From contig CM067507.1 of assembly GCA_034509495.1 (NCBI GenBank), positions 27,146,385 to 27,210,384 of the forward strand: a stretch of 64,000 bases of DNA. Direction: 5' to 3'. The position numbers were made by a program, and so were the translations under genes. How positions within the stretch are numbered: the stretch's first letter is position 1; each line of letters begins with the position of its first letter. A model generated the notes under the pieces. That model was not told the origin of the DNA. It was given only the letters and a program-made list of their open reading frames with translations, and made no database searches. The stretch is from Acestrorhynchus altus. Its lineage: Eukaryota; Chordata; Actinopteri; Characiformes; Acestrorhynchidae. This document shows, piece by piece, positions 39,541 through 51,549 of this stretch.

Positions 39541-40504
39541 TACAATACAACCAATGGCAGAGATTTAGCATGGATGGAGGTGACATGTCCCTACCAATAT
39601 CCAGATATTATTGTATTGTCCACACCTATAATTTGATCCATGGGTGTAGAATTAACATGGATGGATTGATGTGTCCCCACCAATGCCCACCCCCAAACAA
39701 TGCAAAAACAATGAGGTAGAGAAGAGAGAACAGATGGGAGTGTTTACAAGGCAGCACAACAAACTGAAACTAGGAGAGGAGCGTGACAAGAGGTCAGAGC
39801 AAACACAAACAAAACAAACACAATAGCACATGGCTAATTAAGATACACAGTCACAGAAGGACAGAGACTTGTCTCATGGACCAAGATATCCACATACCTT
39901 CAGGCTTAATTTAACCTGAAACATCCCTTTTTGTCATGACAGTTATGCTGCATGCCTAACAAGCTCCAGGGCAGGTTAAATGTAGGATTTCAGATTGTAA
40001 ACAGCTGTTTGGGCAATCAAGGCCATGTTTTAGTTGAAGCAGTCTCCAATTCTTTTTAGGTCACTATTCTTTCTGTTTATGACATTTCTGCATCAATCAT
40101 ATGACAAATATATATATTTTTCTGTGGAGGCAATTAATCATATTGTACTTCTGATCTGACAGAGAAAGTTGTTCACCGCTTTTGTGAAACAAGTCAACCG
40201 TGGCTGCATTTGTTAGGATTTATGAAGCTGATAGTCAGAAAACCTGCCTGACAGCAAAGGAAACACCCAAGAAAACAAACCAGAACAACGACTGTATATT
40301 ATATTGAGTGTTTTGAGTTTGAATCACGCCCAGATATGGTTAGGACCCAATTCCCAAAAAATAGATTACATATGAAGTCTTATGCTGAACGGACTACACA
40401 TATCAATCTGGATACAATCTAGATATATCAAAAATCAGATTTGGGCTGACAGTCTGAAAATAGCCTTAAGCTAGAGATACACTTGAGCGCCATGCATTTG
40501 TGTA
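39541..40504. other. No recognised gene
   Basis: CATGGATGGAGGTGACATGT at 39568 and CATGGATGGATTGATGTGTC at 39656 form a local repeat. 39700-39840 is A-rich and may be an old transposon. Confidence 0.35.
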
Positions 40505-40695
40505 GACCAGTGTTTCTCAAACCTGGTCCTTGGGGCACCCCTCCCCTGCATGTTTTCGCTTTAACACACCCCAACTAGGTAAAAAATTACATAGACCCTA
40601 ATTAGCTGCTAATGTTACTATTACGTCCACAATCAAACTACCATTGCTTCAGTGCACCTGATTATTGAAGTGGACATGTGGTGGTCCAGTGTCCC
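40505..40695 (+). mobile_element. MITE fragment (family E)
   Basis: GACCAGTGTTTCTCAAACCT, GGTCCTTGGGGCACCCC and TCGCTTTAACACACCCCAAC form the typical left end. The inverted right end is only weakly visible. Confidence 0.6.
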
Positions 40696-40699
40696 CTAA

Positions 40700-40910
40700 C
40701 TAACGATGTATCAGTAATTGACCTAAGGAGGATGGGTCCCCACTTGTGAGTCTGGTTCCTCCCGAGGTTTGTTTTTTCTGGCTCTGAGGGAGTTTTTCCT
40801 TGCCACTGTCACCCTTTGGTTTGCTCAAATTCAAATTCAAAAATTAAAGCACACTTTAAAGGTTGCCCTTGGTTTATGCGTAGTTGGATTTACATTCATT
40901 ATCAGCAACT
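40700..40910 (+). mobile_element. Family C retroposon tail fragment
   Basis: GGAGGATGGGTCCCCACTTG followed by GGTTCCTCCCGAGGTTTGTT and GGGAGTTTTTCCTTGCCACTGTC matches the block at 19255-19330. Confidence 0.7.
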
Positions 40911-41118
40911 TTACAACACTGGCCTTTACAGAAATCCCTCACTATACCTTTAAACTCAACACGTTTTCAGGACTAGAGGCAACACGGTGAAAATGCATGA
41001 GTGCTGATACTGGTCTCACATTATACTAAGAGCCCCATCAGCATTTATTTGAGCGGAAGTGTATTTATAGCCCTAGGTTGTACGTTTCAGTCTAGATATC
41101 ACACTATCCTCACATGTG

Positions 41119-41133
41119 CACACACACGCACAC

Positions 41134-41190
<57 letters not shown>
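41119..41190 (+). repeat. (CA)n microsatellite
   Basis: CA repeats with CG and TA interruptions in the first 25 bp, then pure CA. Confidence 0.97.
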
Positions 41191-41191
<1 letters not shown>

Positions 41192-41578
41192 TGTGCACTG
41201 GAAATCATTTATATAAAGCCTCTGCTGAAATATGGGACATATACCTGGTAATGATATATTAACACTGGATTGCAATCTATGGTAATTGTGGTGAAAGAAA
41301 GAAGGGCATGAGAACATGTACTGGACATCTGCATCCCAAACCTCAACATCTGAATGACTTCAATGCTCATGGAACTGGGTGAAAATCAAGACTGCAAAGT
41401 AGAAATGAGGTATAATGGAAAAACTTTTCCTTTTTGTTTTGTCTTTTCTTTTTGTCTATTTTGTTCTTAAGCTTATCTTTTTTCTGTGTCCGGCATTTGT
41501 GTTATGTTTTATGCTTTTTTTTTGTGGGTGACATTCTCCTCTAAAACTCCTTGAGTGGTGTCTATAAATATGACTTTG

Positions 41579-41579
<1 letters not shown>
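41191..41579. other. No recognised feature
   Basis: Unique, T-rich near 41420-41525. Confidence 0.45.

Positions 41580-41649
<70 letters not shown>
41580..41649 (+). repeat. (GT)n(GA)n composite microsatellite
   Basis: 30 bp of GT followed without a gap by about 40 bp of GA. Confidence 0.98.
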
Positions 41650-41652
<3 letters not shown>

Positions 41653-41919
41653 AGAGGAAGTGTACTGTGGCTAAAAGGTATTTGATGAAGCTGAATGCTG
41701 CAGTGCCCCCTGCAGTGTCAGGCTGACCTGTGGCTTCTAGCCTGAACTCTACTTCTGACACATCACATATCATACTGTGACACTGTCATTCACGAGCCTC
41801 CAGCTTTTGCCTTGCCACGCTACACCAAGTACCTAAATACATTCACCAGGGCCCAGCTGATTTATCACTTGGCAGATAAAATCAGACTATATTATTCAAA
41901 TATATCTTTATAACAACTA

Positions 41920-42112
41920 CACTGTGTAAAATGATTTGTCCGTTTAATCTAAAAGTTTACTTTATTGGGCAACAAGCAATTTAAATGGGTTTATTCACCT
42001 CAAATAATTACTTAAAGTTTTTATTGAGTTCAATAAACCCAGTTCAATTGCTTGCTGGCACATAAAGTATTTCTTTTAGGTTGAAAAGACAAATCATTTT
42101 TTAAAGTGAAGC
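41920..42112. mobile_element. Long foldback MITE (about 190 bp)
   Basis: The left arm ACTGTGTAAAATGATTTGTC, CTTTATTGGGCAACAAGCAA, GGGTTTATTCACCTCAAATA pairs with the right arm TTTATTGAGTTCAATAAACC, CAATTGCTTGCTGGCACATA, GACAAATCATTTTTTAAAGT almost end to end, leaving only a short loop near 42012. The whole element is one imperfect hairpin. Confidence 0.85.
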
Positions 42113-42218
42113 TTGTAGCAGCCAGTGTATTACAGCAGTATGAGCTGATATAGTCAAACTTGATGGCAAAACACAATCATAACATAACAAATTTACTCAA
42201 ATTCTTCACGTGAAACCT

Positions 42219-42656
42219 CACTGTATACCCACATATTTGTGAACACCCCTCCTAATGAATGCACTCAACAACTGTGCACCCATAAATTACACCCATTGCT
42301 GACACAGATGTGCAAATGCACACAGCTTGTCTAATCCTGGAGAGTATAGGACACTTTGGAGTTTATCTGGAGCAGGTATAGCTGAGCCTGCTGGCACCAT
42401 ACTTTATGCCAGGTATGGGTAAGAGGGGTATACAGCCCCATTGAGATATGGAGCAATAGAATGGTGTTCTCTGGAATGATGGTGTTTCATCCAATACCTC
42501 TGGGATTATGGGGAGTCGGGAATAAGGTGGGGTGATCACTAATTCTCTTGGCACAATATGCAATCAAATTCTTTCTGAATTTCTCTAAAATAGAGACAGT
42601 CACATTAAAAAGAAGCAATGAACGAGCCACTCTCCTCATACTTTTGTCACTATGGT
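42219..42656 (-). mobile_element. TIR MITE, family A (copy 3, near full length)
   Basis: The left end is CACTGTATACCCACATATTT. The right end, read on the minus strand, is CATAGTGACAAAAGTATGAG. The body carries TCTGGAATGATGGTGTTTCATCC, the inverse of the block in 28046-28410. Both ends are present, so this is the best copy for measuring the family. Confidence 0.82.
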
Positions 42657-42804
42657 ATAACCAAAGCAAACAATTAACAAAAGAGCTAATTATTAGAAAC
42701 CAATAAAACTGCAAATGGCAGCCTTGTTCAAACTTTATAAAATATGTCAAGAAATATATGTAAATGATAATGCACATTAACATCATGTTTGATATCAAAG
42801 TCAA

Positions 42805-43015
42805 TCAATCAAAGTGTATATATAGTGCTTTTTACAACAAAGGCATTGTCACAAAGCAGCTTTACAGAAATCCGGATCCAACCCTCAATTGAGCAAGCCA
42901 GTGAGCAACAGTGGCAAGGAAAATCTCCCTCAGACTAGAAGAAAGAAACCTTGAGATGAACTAAGGCTCAAGAGCAGAACCCATCCTCCTCTGGTCGACA
43001 CCGGATAGTACAGAC
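42805..43015 (-). mobile_element. Family C retroposon tail, inverted copy
   Basis: Reads inverted: AGTGCTTTTTACAACAAAGG, CAAAGCAGCTTTACAGAAAT, GTGGCAAGGAAAATCTCCCT and CAGAACCCATCCTCCTCTGG. These are the reverse complement of the blocks at 19255-19420. Confidence 0.8.
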
Positions 43016-43417
43016 ATCGGCATAAAAAGTTCTAATACAACAGAGAAGTGAAAACAACAGAGAAGTGAATATGTCTTGATGTTTCCTGTTTCACTGATTA
43101 CCATGTCATTAGGGACAATAGCAATGGAAGGCAAACTGATCAACAGTGAAACAAACTTTCTGTGTAATGAATATAAAACATGACAGTTTACCCTTTAGAT
43201 TGTTCTCAGTATCAGTGATAAAATGTGCATATCAGTCAGAACCTAACACACAGAGAAACACAAGACCAAACGGCAGAGTCATCAAGTCTGCAGCTTTTGT
43301 TTCTTCTTCCCATTGTGCTTCCCCAGTGTTTGGGAAGCTCATGATCATACAAACAAGTTTCCATTGTTCAAGGTTAAAAACCACAGACTTGACACCTCTG
43401 ATATAGTAACCTACAGC

Positions 43418-43418
<1 letters not shown>
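43016..43418. other. No recognised feature
   Basis: AT-rich sequence between a retroposon tail and a microsatellite. Confidence 0.4.

Positions 43419-43477
<59 letters not shown>
43419..43477 (+). repeat. (TG)n microsatellite
   Basis: About 59 bp of TG with two TTTATG-interrupted extensions to 43496. Confidence 0.98.
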
Positions 43478-43479
<2 letters not shown>

Positions 43480-43496
43480 ATGTGTGTGTTTATGTG

Positions 43497-44217
43497 AAGA
43501 ACATGGTCAATGTATTGTATTCAATATGCATCAGGCCTATGACTGTGTGCACACATGTAGAAGCTCATAGAGAGCATGGATGTTTGTGTGGGAGTGTGTG
43601 TAAGAGTGAGAGGAACATGCAGTAGCTCTTTTCCGCTGCAGGGCAGGCTCAATCGATAGGAGGAGAAAGTGCTGAAATGGCAGCGCAGGAGCTCCGCCTC
43701 CCCACTGACTCACCAGAGCTGAAAAACATGAACAAGACTGCTGACTTCTGAGACATGGCCGACACATATAGAGCGCTTACCAGCCTGCTTCTCTCTCTTC
43801 TTACATCTCTCTCAGTTTTTGTCCAGCTCTCTCGCTCGCTCTGCTGCAGTGCTCAGCACACCTTGTTCTGTGTTCATCCCCCCTCAGTAAACTCTACTGT
43901 TCTGTTCTCTACTGAGTCATACAGAACAAATACTGAAATATATATTACAACACTGCCGATGAAAATAAACACAAAAACAACATTGTGTTTATGCAGACGT
44001 TACTTACATGGAAATGATGCACATTTGAAGGCACTTCCATTTCATGTTAGTTAATATAAAATTCTGTGAAATTTGATTCAGTTAAACTTTAATTATTAAC
44101 CAGGCAGACAGAAAAGACATAAAATAGAAAGACAATAAAAGAGTCCCGTATGGGTTTTTTATATGAATAATGTTAATGGGCCCATTTCCTCCATTGTTCA
44201 TAGAATTAAACAGGGCT
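43497..44217. other. No recognised gene; GC-richer block at 43600-43860
   Basis: 43620-43720 (CTCTTTTCCGCTGCAGGGCA, GCAGCGCAGGAGCTCCGCCT) is unique and GC-richer. 43780-43860 is CT-rich. Nothing proves a gene. Confidence 0.35.
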
Positions 44218-44334
44218 ATGTTTCCCAAAAGGATCTTAGCACAAAAATGATTCTTAATTGGTTGAGCAAGCATCACACTAAACACTCTCTCTACCAGTTA
44301 AGATGATATTAACACTAAGATGCTTTTGGGAATG
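44218..44334. mobile_element. Short foldback MITE
   Basis: GTTTCCCAAAAGGATCTTAG at the left pairs with CTAAGATGCTTTTGGGAAT at the right. Inner words ATTCTTAATTGG and CCAGTTAAGATGAT also pair. Confidence 0.78.
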
Positions 44335-44689
44335 TGGACTGAGGCTGAGTTTGTTACTTTCCTTTAATACTGATGTATGTAAATAGCTAGATGACTGCCT
44401 GAATTTGGCCTCATTATATAAGCTAAACTGCTATAATGCTGAATAGGCAGATGTGTTGTAAAAATTGTTTTAAACTACTGTTTAGTTAAAACTAAAGTTT
44501 AGTTAGCTTTTGATTGGTTTCATTTTGTCGACCAAAGGCAGATGGTGTTGGGGTGACCATTATGAATGGTTACATTTTGTCGACTGGCCCCTTCTCCCTC
44601 TCAGTGGCCCATATCAACAGCAACCCACTTTTTCCGATTCTTCCAATAGCCAGTCCATCCCCTGTATGTATGTAATGTATATCAGATTC
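44335..44689. other. No recognised feature
   Basis: TCATTTTGTCGACCAAAGGCAG at 44519 and ACATTTTGTCGACTGGCCCC at 44571 suggest a small local repeat. The 44571-44660 part may already belong to the Tc1 remnant that follows. Confidence 0.35.
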
Positions 44690-44856
44690 ATCACCAATTA
44701 AGCATTTATGGGACCAGCTTGGACTATAGCTTTGGAAACCTATGCAGGACCTACAGGCCCAGCTGCAACATCTGTGGGCAGGATGCAATCAAACCTCCAT
44801 GCCCAACAGTATCTCGTCTTGCATCCAAGATAAAGACAGCCCAGCAGAGTACTAGG
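44690..44856 (+). mobile_element. Tc1-like transposase C-terminal remnant
   Basis: Frame-shifted translation gives IKHLWDQLGL, LWKPMQDLQAQLQHLWAG and MPNSISSCIQ, the C-terminal pattern of a Tc1-like transposase. Stops interrupt it and the 5' part is absent. Confidence 0.75.
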
Positions 44857-45089
44857 TGCTCCGTTCAATTATACAGATTTCCCCAGTAAATGTATCCTTT
44901 CACGCTAATATTGTAATCACTGACATATATCATCATTAGAGTCACACGTGTAAAGCTTCATTTGATTCTAAACATCCCTGTATTTATGGAATGAAGAATC
45001 GGATCTGTGCATTGCTACACTCATTAACAAAACAATGCAATGTCAGACTGCAGCAAAACTTGGCATGCAGTTTTGTCTCAGGCAGATAT

Positions 45090-45260
45090 GTACATACATG
45101 GACAAAATTGTTGGTACCCTTTTGTTAAAAAAAGAAAAGCCCACTGTGATCACTGAGAAAACTGAATATCAACATATGAAAATCGGACATTGCTTCCAAA
45201 ATGTGATTCACCTGGAAAAAAGCTAATGAAACTGGCCTGGAAAAAAATGATGACGCTGCA
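45090..45260 (+). mobile_element. Tc1-like element end fragment
   Basis: CATGGACAAAATTGTTGGTA followed by CCCTTTTGTT is a typical Tc1 terminal repeat. AAAATCGGACATTGCTTCC and TAATGAAACTGGCCTGGAAA follow in the order of a known element, which then breaks off. Confidence 0.75.
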
Positions 45261-47030
45261 TGAAGATATTCTATAGCCTTTACCTGTAACATATTTGTCA
45301 TCAATTTTCTTTCTCCTGAGACAACACAGTGTGGCACACATCATGATACCAAACAGCACAGTGATTATTTTTCTTTACATCATTGCCTTCACTCATTTCC
45401 TTGGGTCTGGCTTCATCAAGTCTTACAGTTAAAAAAAACAAGTGGGTGCTTTCCCTGATGCTCCAGTTTGAGGATAGTCCAGTTTGCTTTTGAGTGAGTA
45501 GACTGTGGATAGTAGAGATGGCAAAAGGCTTGTGTTCACTTTTAGCCTAGTGTGCACTTTAAGCTTGTTTCTCCAGCTGTTGCTTTGGCATATATTGAGT
45601 TTGAGCCCTCTGCAGTGGACAAGGGAACAGCAGCGAATCTTGGCCCCAGGCTCTCCATTTGTTAGGGCCCCCTGTTCATACGAGTGGCCCCAAACAAGCA
45701 GTGGCTGCCCAACCACCAATGCTCTGGCTGTGAACACTTGCACAGGAAAAGCCGAAGTGATGAGACCTGGTTCACCTAGTGACTTACATTCCCATAAATA
45801 ACAGCAGCTAGTGATGTGATGCTCTCCATATCACCACGGTCTCCTGAAGCTGTTCTGATCTTTAAATAGGGCTTTTACTGGTATGTTTGGGGATGTATAC
45901 ATAATTAGCCTAGATTGTTATAAAACAGTTTGGGGGGTTTGCAACTGACACATTTTACAGGTTTGGCCAGATTTTCTGCTGATAGAAACAAATACACCCT
46001 CTGTTCAGAGGGTTCTCTGTTTTTTGACAGCTCTCATTCATTTTGACATTCTAGGACACCTTTAGATACCTGCAGAACATAGAGCATTTACATAGTCAAA
46101 GAGCAAGCCTGCTAGTATTGCTAATCAATGAAAGCAAGTGTGAAGAGCTTCACAATATGGCCCCACTTTCTGTCACCCACTGTTAGTCACATTAGCATTT
46201 TGGGGTTAAGTATTCCTTTAAGAGTATTCAGTGCCTGTGTGTCACTCATTTAGTCTTTTAGCTTCTTGCTCTTGTCCTGCTGGCCTGGTAGCGGAGTGTG
46301 AAATTTATAACTGCTCTCCCCCAGCTCCTCTTCTGGAGGTTATTATGCTATATTTAATGCCTATGTAATGATGGCAGGTAGTCTAATCGTGGGTGAGGAT
46401 ATGCCCCTGAGACAGAGAGCAAGAAAGAGAGAATAAGAGAGAGAGAGAGAGATCTTGGAAGTCTTTGGCAAAAACAGATCTCAGCAAGAGTTTTGAGTTT
46501 TTTTGTACAAGACCAGCCGAACACAGGCTCATGTGCTGACAGGCAGACTGATAGAAAGAACCATGCCTTTGTAACAGAGTTAGACACTCTGGACGATTTG
46601 GAGATCCTTCTTTTTAGCTGTGGAATGAGATTAGAATCGGCCCAGAGGCTAACGTGTCAGTAACTGCACTATATATCTACTCAGCTGCAAAGTGCCATTG
46701 TCGTGGTACACACTTTATGTTCCTTTGTAGCAACTGAGCACAGAGTGTTGAGAATGATGTATTGCACTTCAGCCACCTACAACATGTACCATTGTTTTCA
46801 GAACTGAGGCTTCCTAATGCACAGAAACAAAAGGCATTGTAAGAGTGTGTACACTGTATGTTCTACATGTATTCATACAGCGCCTCATACTGTGAATGTT
46901 ATTTTAATATTGGTTTTCCTGTAGAGAAGCAAGGCCATACAATAATGGAGAGGAAACGTGATGCATTGAATTACATAAATGTAATCATTGCTGAAGTTCC
47001 ATATATGACAGATTAATTTTCTTGATTAAA
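45261..47030. other. No recognised gene
   Basis: Mixed composition, with a (GA)n patch at 46435-46452. The two overlapping open frames at 45429-45801 lie on opposite strands and show no domain. Confidence 0.4.
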
Positions 47031-47755
47031 TACACTGACGTGCCAGAAGTCATGGAACAGCAGTATGTAAATTGATTATGAAGTGGAGCTTCCTCAAGGC
47101 ATGGCTTGGGAACCCCTACAACAGTTGTAAGTGTCTTGTGAATGAAGTTGAACACTGGCCAGCATGCTCATGGCAAGGTGATGTGAATGATCAAGCAAGG
47201 GCAGGATGGTGCCAGATGGATGGAACGTTCTATTTGCAAAGTTTTGCAGGCATTTAAGATTCCTTGATCCACATCATTGTGAGTATACTCTGGAATATGT
47301 CCTTGAAGGCATTACCACCCTCAGTACCATGGCTGCCATCAGTTAATGATTGTGACTTTTGCCATCTAGCTAGAATATGTGAAAAGACAAGTGACAGAAA
47401 TCATATCCATATGTAATGCAGTAATTCCCACGCACATATCCCTTAGATGCATTCACCATACACAGCACCTTGCCTGTGCTCGTCAGGTTGTTAATTGAAC
47501 CCTAGACAATTGGCAATGTGTGACGTGGTCCAGTTCATCATGTTGGCTGATGGGTTTGTGTGGCGCTGCCCCCCTTAAAACAAGATCCCATTTTTCAACA
47601 AAGCATGGGGGTTTCCACTGGTGTTGGGTGTTGGCTCATTGCATGGGTTAGCGCCACTATTCCACCTAAAAACTTCATTGATTTAACTTGTACCCTGAGG
47701 TAAAACCACTTTATAATACATTTACACACTGCTGTCCCATGAATTTTGTCAGTGC
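47031..47755 (+). mobile_element. Tc1-like element, degenerate, both TIRs visible
   Basis: The left end ACACTGACGTGCCAGAAGTC, ATGGAACAGCAGTATGTAAA pairs with the inverted right end (TTTACACACTGCTGTCCCAT, GAATTTTGTCAGTGC). The interior CAAGCAAGGGCAGGATGGTG and TTTAAGATTCCTTGATCC resembles the N-terminal transposase region. At about 725 bp it lacks much of a typical 1.2-1.6 kb element. Confidence 0.82.
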
Positions 47756-48411
47756 AAATTTTATCAATGTGGTTCATCCTAATTTCACAAATGGTATAAA
47801 GTGCATAATGCTGCTGCTCCTTACAGAGCAGACTCCCTCCAATTCCACCCTTCTGCCCATGTGAACCACACTATACCAACAACAGTCTTACTGTTACATT
47901 TGCCATTAAACCGCCAACATCTGCGTTATGTCAGACATTAAGATCCAGCAACAAAGTAATGATCGTCTGAATGAAAAAATCTTTATGGCCAGAAGTCAAA
48001 TCATTACAGGACTTTATATATTCACCAATACATCAATAACCAAACTGTGCAATACACCCATGCCTGGAGCTGTCCACTTCAAAGAACTGTTATTGATACT
48101 GAACGGAATAGCAGCTGAACTTGGATCGGCCACCTTGAGCTCACGAAAAGCTCCTGCTCAGCCAGTTGTTGTGGGAGCTGACTAAATCAGCAGTTAAATA
48201 GTATAATGATACCAGAGCAGCACTCTCCAGTAGGACATTAGTCAGGGTGCCTGGTTTAGGGGCTCAGGTCCAAATCCTTGTGCTGCTGATAAAAGAGAAA
48301 GAGAGAAAGAGAGTCCTTTTTGTATGGAAGTGTGAGAAAATGTAAGGGAGTGAGACAGAGCATAGAGCTACAGGCATGAAGCTGAGGAGAGGAGCATCCA
48401 AATCCTATTCA

Positions 48412-48416
<5 letters not shown>
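47756..48416. other. No recognised feature
   Basis: Unique sequence. The 85-aa open frame at 47928-48185 has no recognised domain. Confidence 0.4.

Positions 48417-48505
<89 letters not shown>
48417..48505 (+). repeat. (AC)n microsatellite
   Basis: About 89 bp, essentially uninterrupted. Confidence 0.98.
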
Positions 48506-48506
<1 letters not shown>

Positions 48507-49659
48507 CACAGCAAGCAGAGCACAGCAGTGAATGGGGTGCACAAGGTTGTAGGTCAAACTCCAACCCCATGTGTTTCCTCACACTAACTGGTGTTTTTTC
48601 CGGTCCTTGTCAAAAGGCAGGTGTTGATTGAAGCTGCCTTTTCTGTTGATCTGCAGTCAGTTATGTGTGTTATATGGAAGGCTATTTCAAATGCAAGCTT
48701 GTCCTTTTCTCCTGCAAAATCTCAGATCAAAACGTTGCCTTGAGGGTTGAGAGGGCTGTTGTGGTTGCAGCACGAGCCTATGGGATTTGCTTGTTATCTG
48801 CACAAAATGTTTGATGGGGTTATGGGGTTTTGGATGTAACCATTTAGACGTGACGTTGATTGACGTTCACTGCTTTCTGAAAAACAGTGCCAGCATTATG
48901 GTATGAAAGGGGCTCAAAAAATGAAAATCTATTTATCTTGGCATAGCTAAATAATGAGAGTTCAGAAATGGAAGTTACATACTGTGAACCTCAAACACTG
49001 TTGTCTTCTCATACAGTGGCAAAACCAATAGCCTGTAAAATGGGATGTAAACCATGCTGATTCCAGTACCCCCAAACTGTCGTGAAACAGTTTTGACTCT
49101 TCATATGTGTGCCTCCAATATTTAACCCTTATGATTTTGGGCTATTTATCTTGATGGACTTACAACTCCAAATACAAAATTCCTAAAAGCACAATATCTT
49201 TGTTTTCACCCATATACTGTATCTTGTTCTCCTCTCACTTGCCTCCAATCAGCACACCCACACATCCCCCCAGTGTATTCTGAACCCTAGAACAGGATGA
49301 GCGGATTTAAAAAAATCTGCATCTTCATATGGCAAAAAAAGGACAAAGATGAAGATAAATGCAATGCCAGCTCCATCCCATTTCAAGTAGTTTTGTGCAC
49401 ACATACAAATGATTTTTGTATCACATTTCTGTTTCTACTTGTTTACTTGGTCTATCTGCATCAAATATGAACAAGCATGGCATTTTCATGTTGATGCATG
49501 CTTACAGTGATGTTCAAAATGAATTTATTTTTATGGAACCAGTCACATCATGCCAATATAATTGATGACTCCTACTAAGATTTTCAACACTAAACACAAA
49601 GGCTGTTATTAGCAGAATAGGGAGGCAAGCATAAAACAGCTAAAATGAGAGCTAAGCAT
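48506..49659. other. No recognised feature
   Basis: Unique AT-rich sequence without a supported gene. Confidence 0.45.
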
Positions 49660-49948
49660 CTGTGACCAAGACAGCAAGTCTTTGTGATGTATCAAGAGCC
49701 ACAGTATCCAGAGTAATGTCAGCATACCAGCAAGAAGGACCAACCACATCCAACAGGATTAACTGTGGACGCAAGAGGAAGCTGTCTGAAAGGGATGTTT
49801 GGGTGCTAACCCGGATTGTATCCAAAAATTGTCATTCATAAGACAAATTGATGCTGTATTGGCCGCAAAAGGAGGCCCTAGTACACCATACTGATCAATT
49901 ATTGTGGTCTAAGTTTTGTGGTTTCAGTTTCATTGTCCAACCCCTGTA
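49660..49948 (+). mobile_element. Tc1-like element, large internal deletion
   Basis: N-terminal transposase codons (GTGACCAAGACAGCAAGTCT, GCAAGAGGAAGCTGTCTGAA) run straight into the C-terminal end (AGACAAATTGATGCTGTATT, GGCCGCAAAAGGAGGCCCTA). It finishes with the terminal repeat TTTCATTGTCCAACCCCTGT. The joined ends are well preserved, suggesting a relatively young deletion derivative. Confidence 0.85.
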
Positions 49949-51549
49949 ATTCTGTTAGTTGTTACACCTCAAATAAAAGTACATCAAACTATGAAAATAT
50001 CCATATAGGTTCATTAATAATGTCAGTGTCCACATTTTCATTCATTCAGTAGTGTTAATAGGCCTTTTCTCAGTCCTTATTCCCCTACACAGATCACAGT
50101 GTTTGATCTATCCCAGATCTATCCATATCAGTATACCTGGACCAGATCCAGTGTTCTTAATAACTTGGTTCAGAAGTGTTGGAAGATAAGATAAGAGCAA
50201 AAATACAGACTGCCTGCAGACTAAGTTGAAAACCACTGCCCTGTGTAGCTAAAGAGATCACCAAAAGAGATATCTCTGCAGAGGTGACCTCCTTGAGAAC
50301 CAGTCCTTCATTGTTCTTTACAGGACCTTTAAGACAACATCCTGTGTAACACCCCAAGGGGCTCTCCTATCATGGTAAGCTCAAGAACCTGAAAATACTT
50401 TGACTTAGAGCTTTCTTTAAAGGGAGTAAGTAGTTCACAGCCCTTCTAAACCTTCATCTCTACGCCTTTCAGCTAAAACAGACCCTCCGCACCATGGCTC
50501 ACTCACATCAAAGACTATTGTGGGACCTATTCTCCTCCCTCTTCCCCAACTGAATATTCATGATGTGTTAATTCCTTATGCGTGTTAAGCGGGAGGTCGA
50601 AACAAAAGCGCCATGCACAGTCACTCTTACCATATTCCCAGGTCCACTGTTGATGACTTATAGCATGCAGAAAACATACCTCCTTATGTTACCCCAAATT
50701 GTTTGTACTATAAAAATGGAAACACTCTTCTGTATTATGCAGAAGCTGAGTGGGGACAAAAATCCATGCTATGGTCATTACTGCTGATGATCTGATAGAC
50801 CATAAAAGAGCTGTGGACACAAAAAGAGACACTTTTAAAGACACAAGCCTGTTCAGTGCAGATATGCAAGTAGTGCTATTAAAAATGTACTGGCTGTATG
50901 GGCTCTGGTGTGCTTCCTCAGCTTCATGTCAACCAAACTGGGTCACCCCCCCATTTTTTTTTCTCTCCATCCCTCCCTCTGTCTCTCTTCCTGAAATCAC
51001 TGTTCTGTGCATGGGAATACTCTCTGAGTTACAGAGCAACACATGCTAAAGGCAGTCTCCCTGCTTCCTCTGTCTCGTTTCTAGTAAAACATATACTTCA
51101 CAAATACATCTCATTATTGAATGGCCCATGAACTGTTGGAAAGATTCTCTGTCTGCCACAGACATCTCTGATTTGAATTACATGTAATGAGAACTGGTAC
51201 TCTTCCTCAGACTTTTAAAGACCACACACACCTATAGGACAAGCTTAACTCTTTTAGCCCTGTACTTAAGGTTATGTTTTAACCCTTTTAACCCTGTACA
51301 GTTCAGTGTCTCACCCTCATAAGTAAATTACTGTTATAAAATATCAGTTTTATAGGCCCTAAATTAGAACCTTGTGGGACTTTACTGAACCTCCAAGTAA
51401 TGTACATGATCTCCACCAAAGCAACATAATAGAATTATGTTGAACTGTTCAAAGGTTCTTCACTCACACATATCAAGTCACTCTTCAATAAACCTACAAT
51501 TAAAGGGTTCCACCAGGAACCAAAAGTGGTTCTTATATAGCCTTACCAT
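49949..51549. other. No recognised gene
   Basis: An inverted family E-like stretch may be present at 50115-50240. A GGTTCTTC...GGTTCC short repeat lies at 51440-51540. No coding exon is supported. Confidence 0.4.

Noticed and set aside
45429..45801. Two about 100-aa open frames on opposite strands
   Set aside because: They mirror each other, neither shows a domain, and no splice or promoter evidence is visible.
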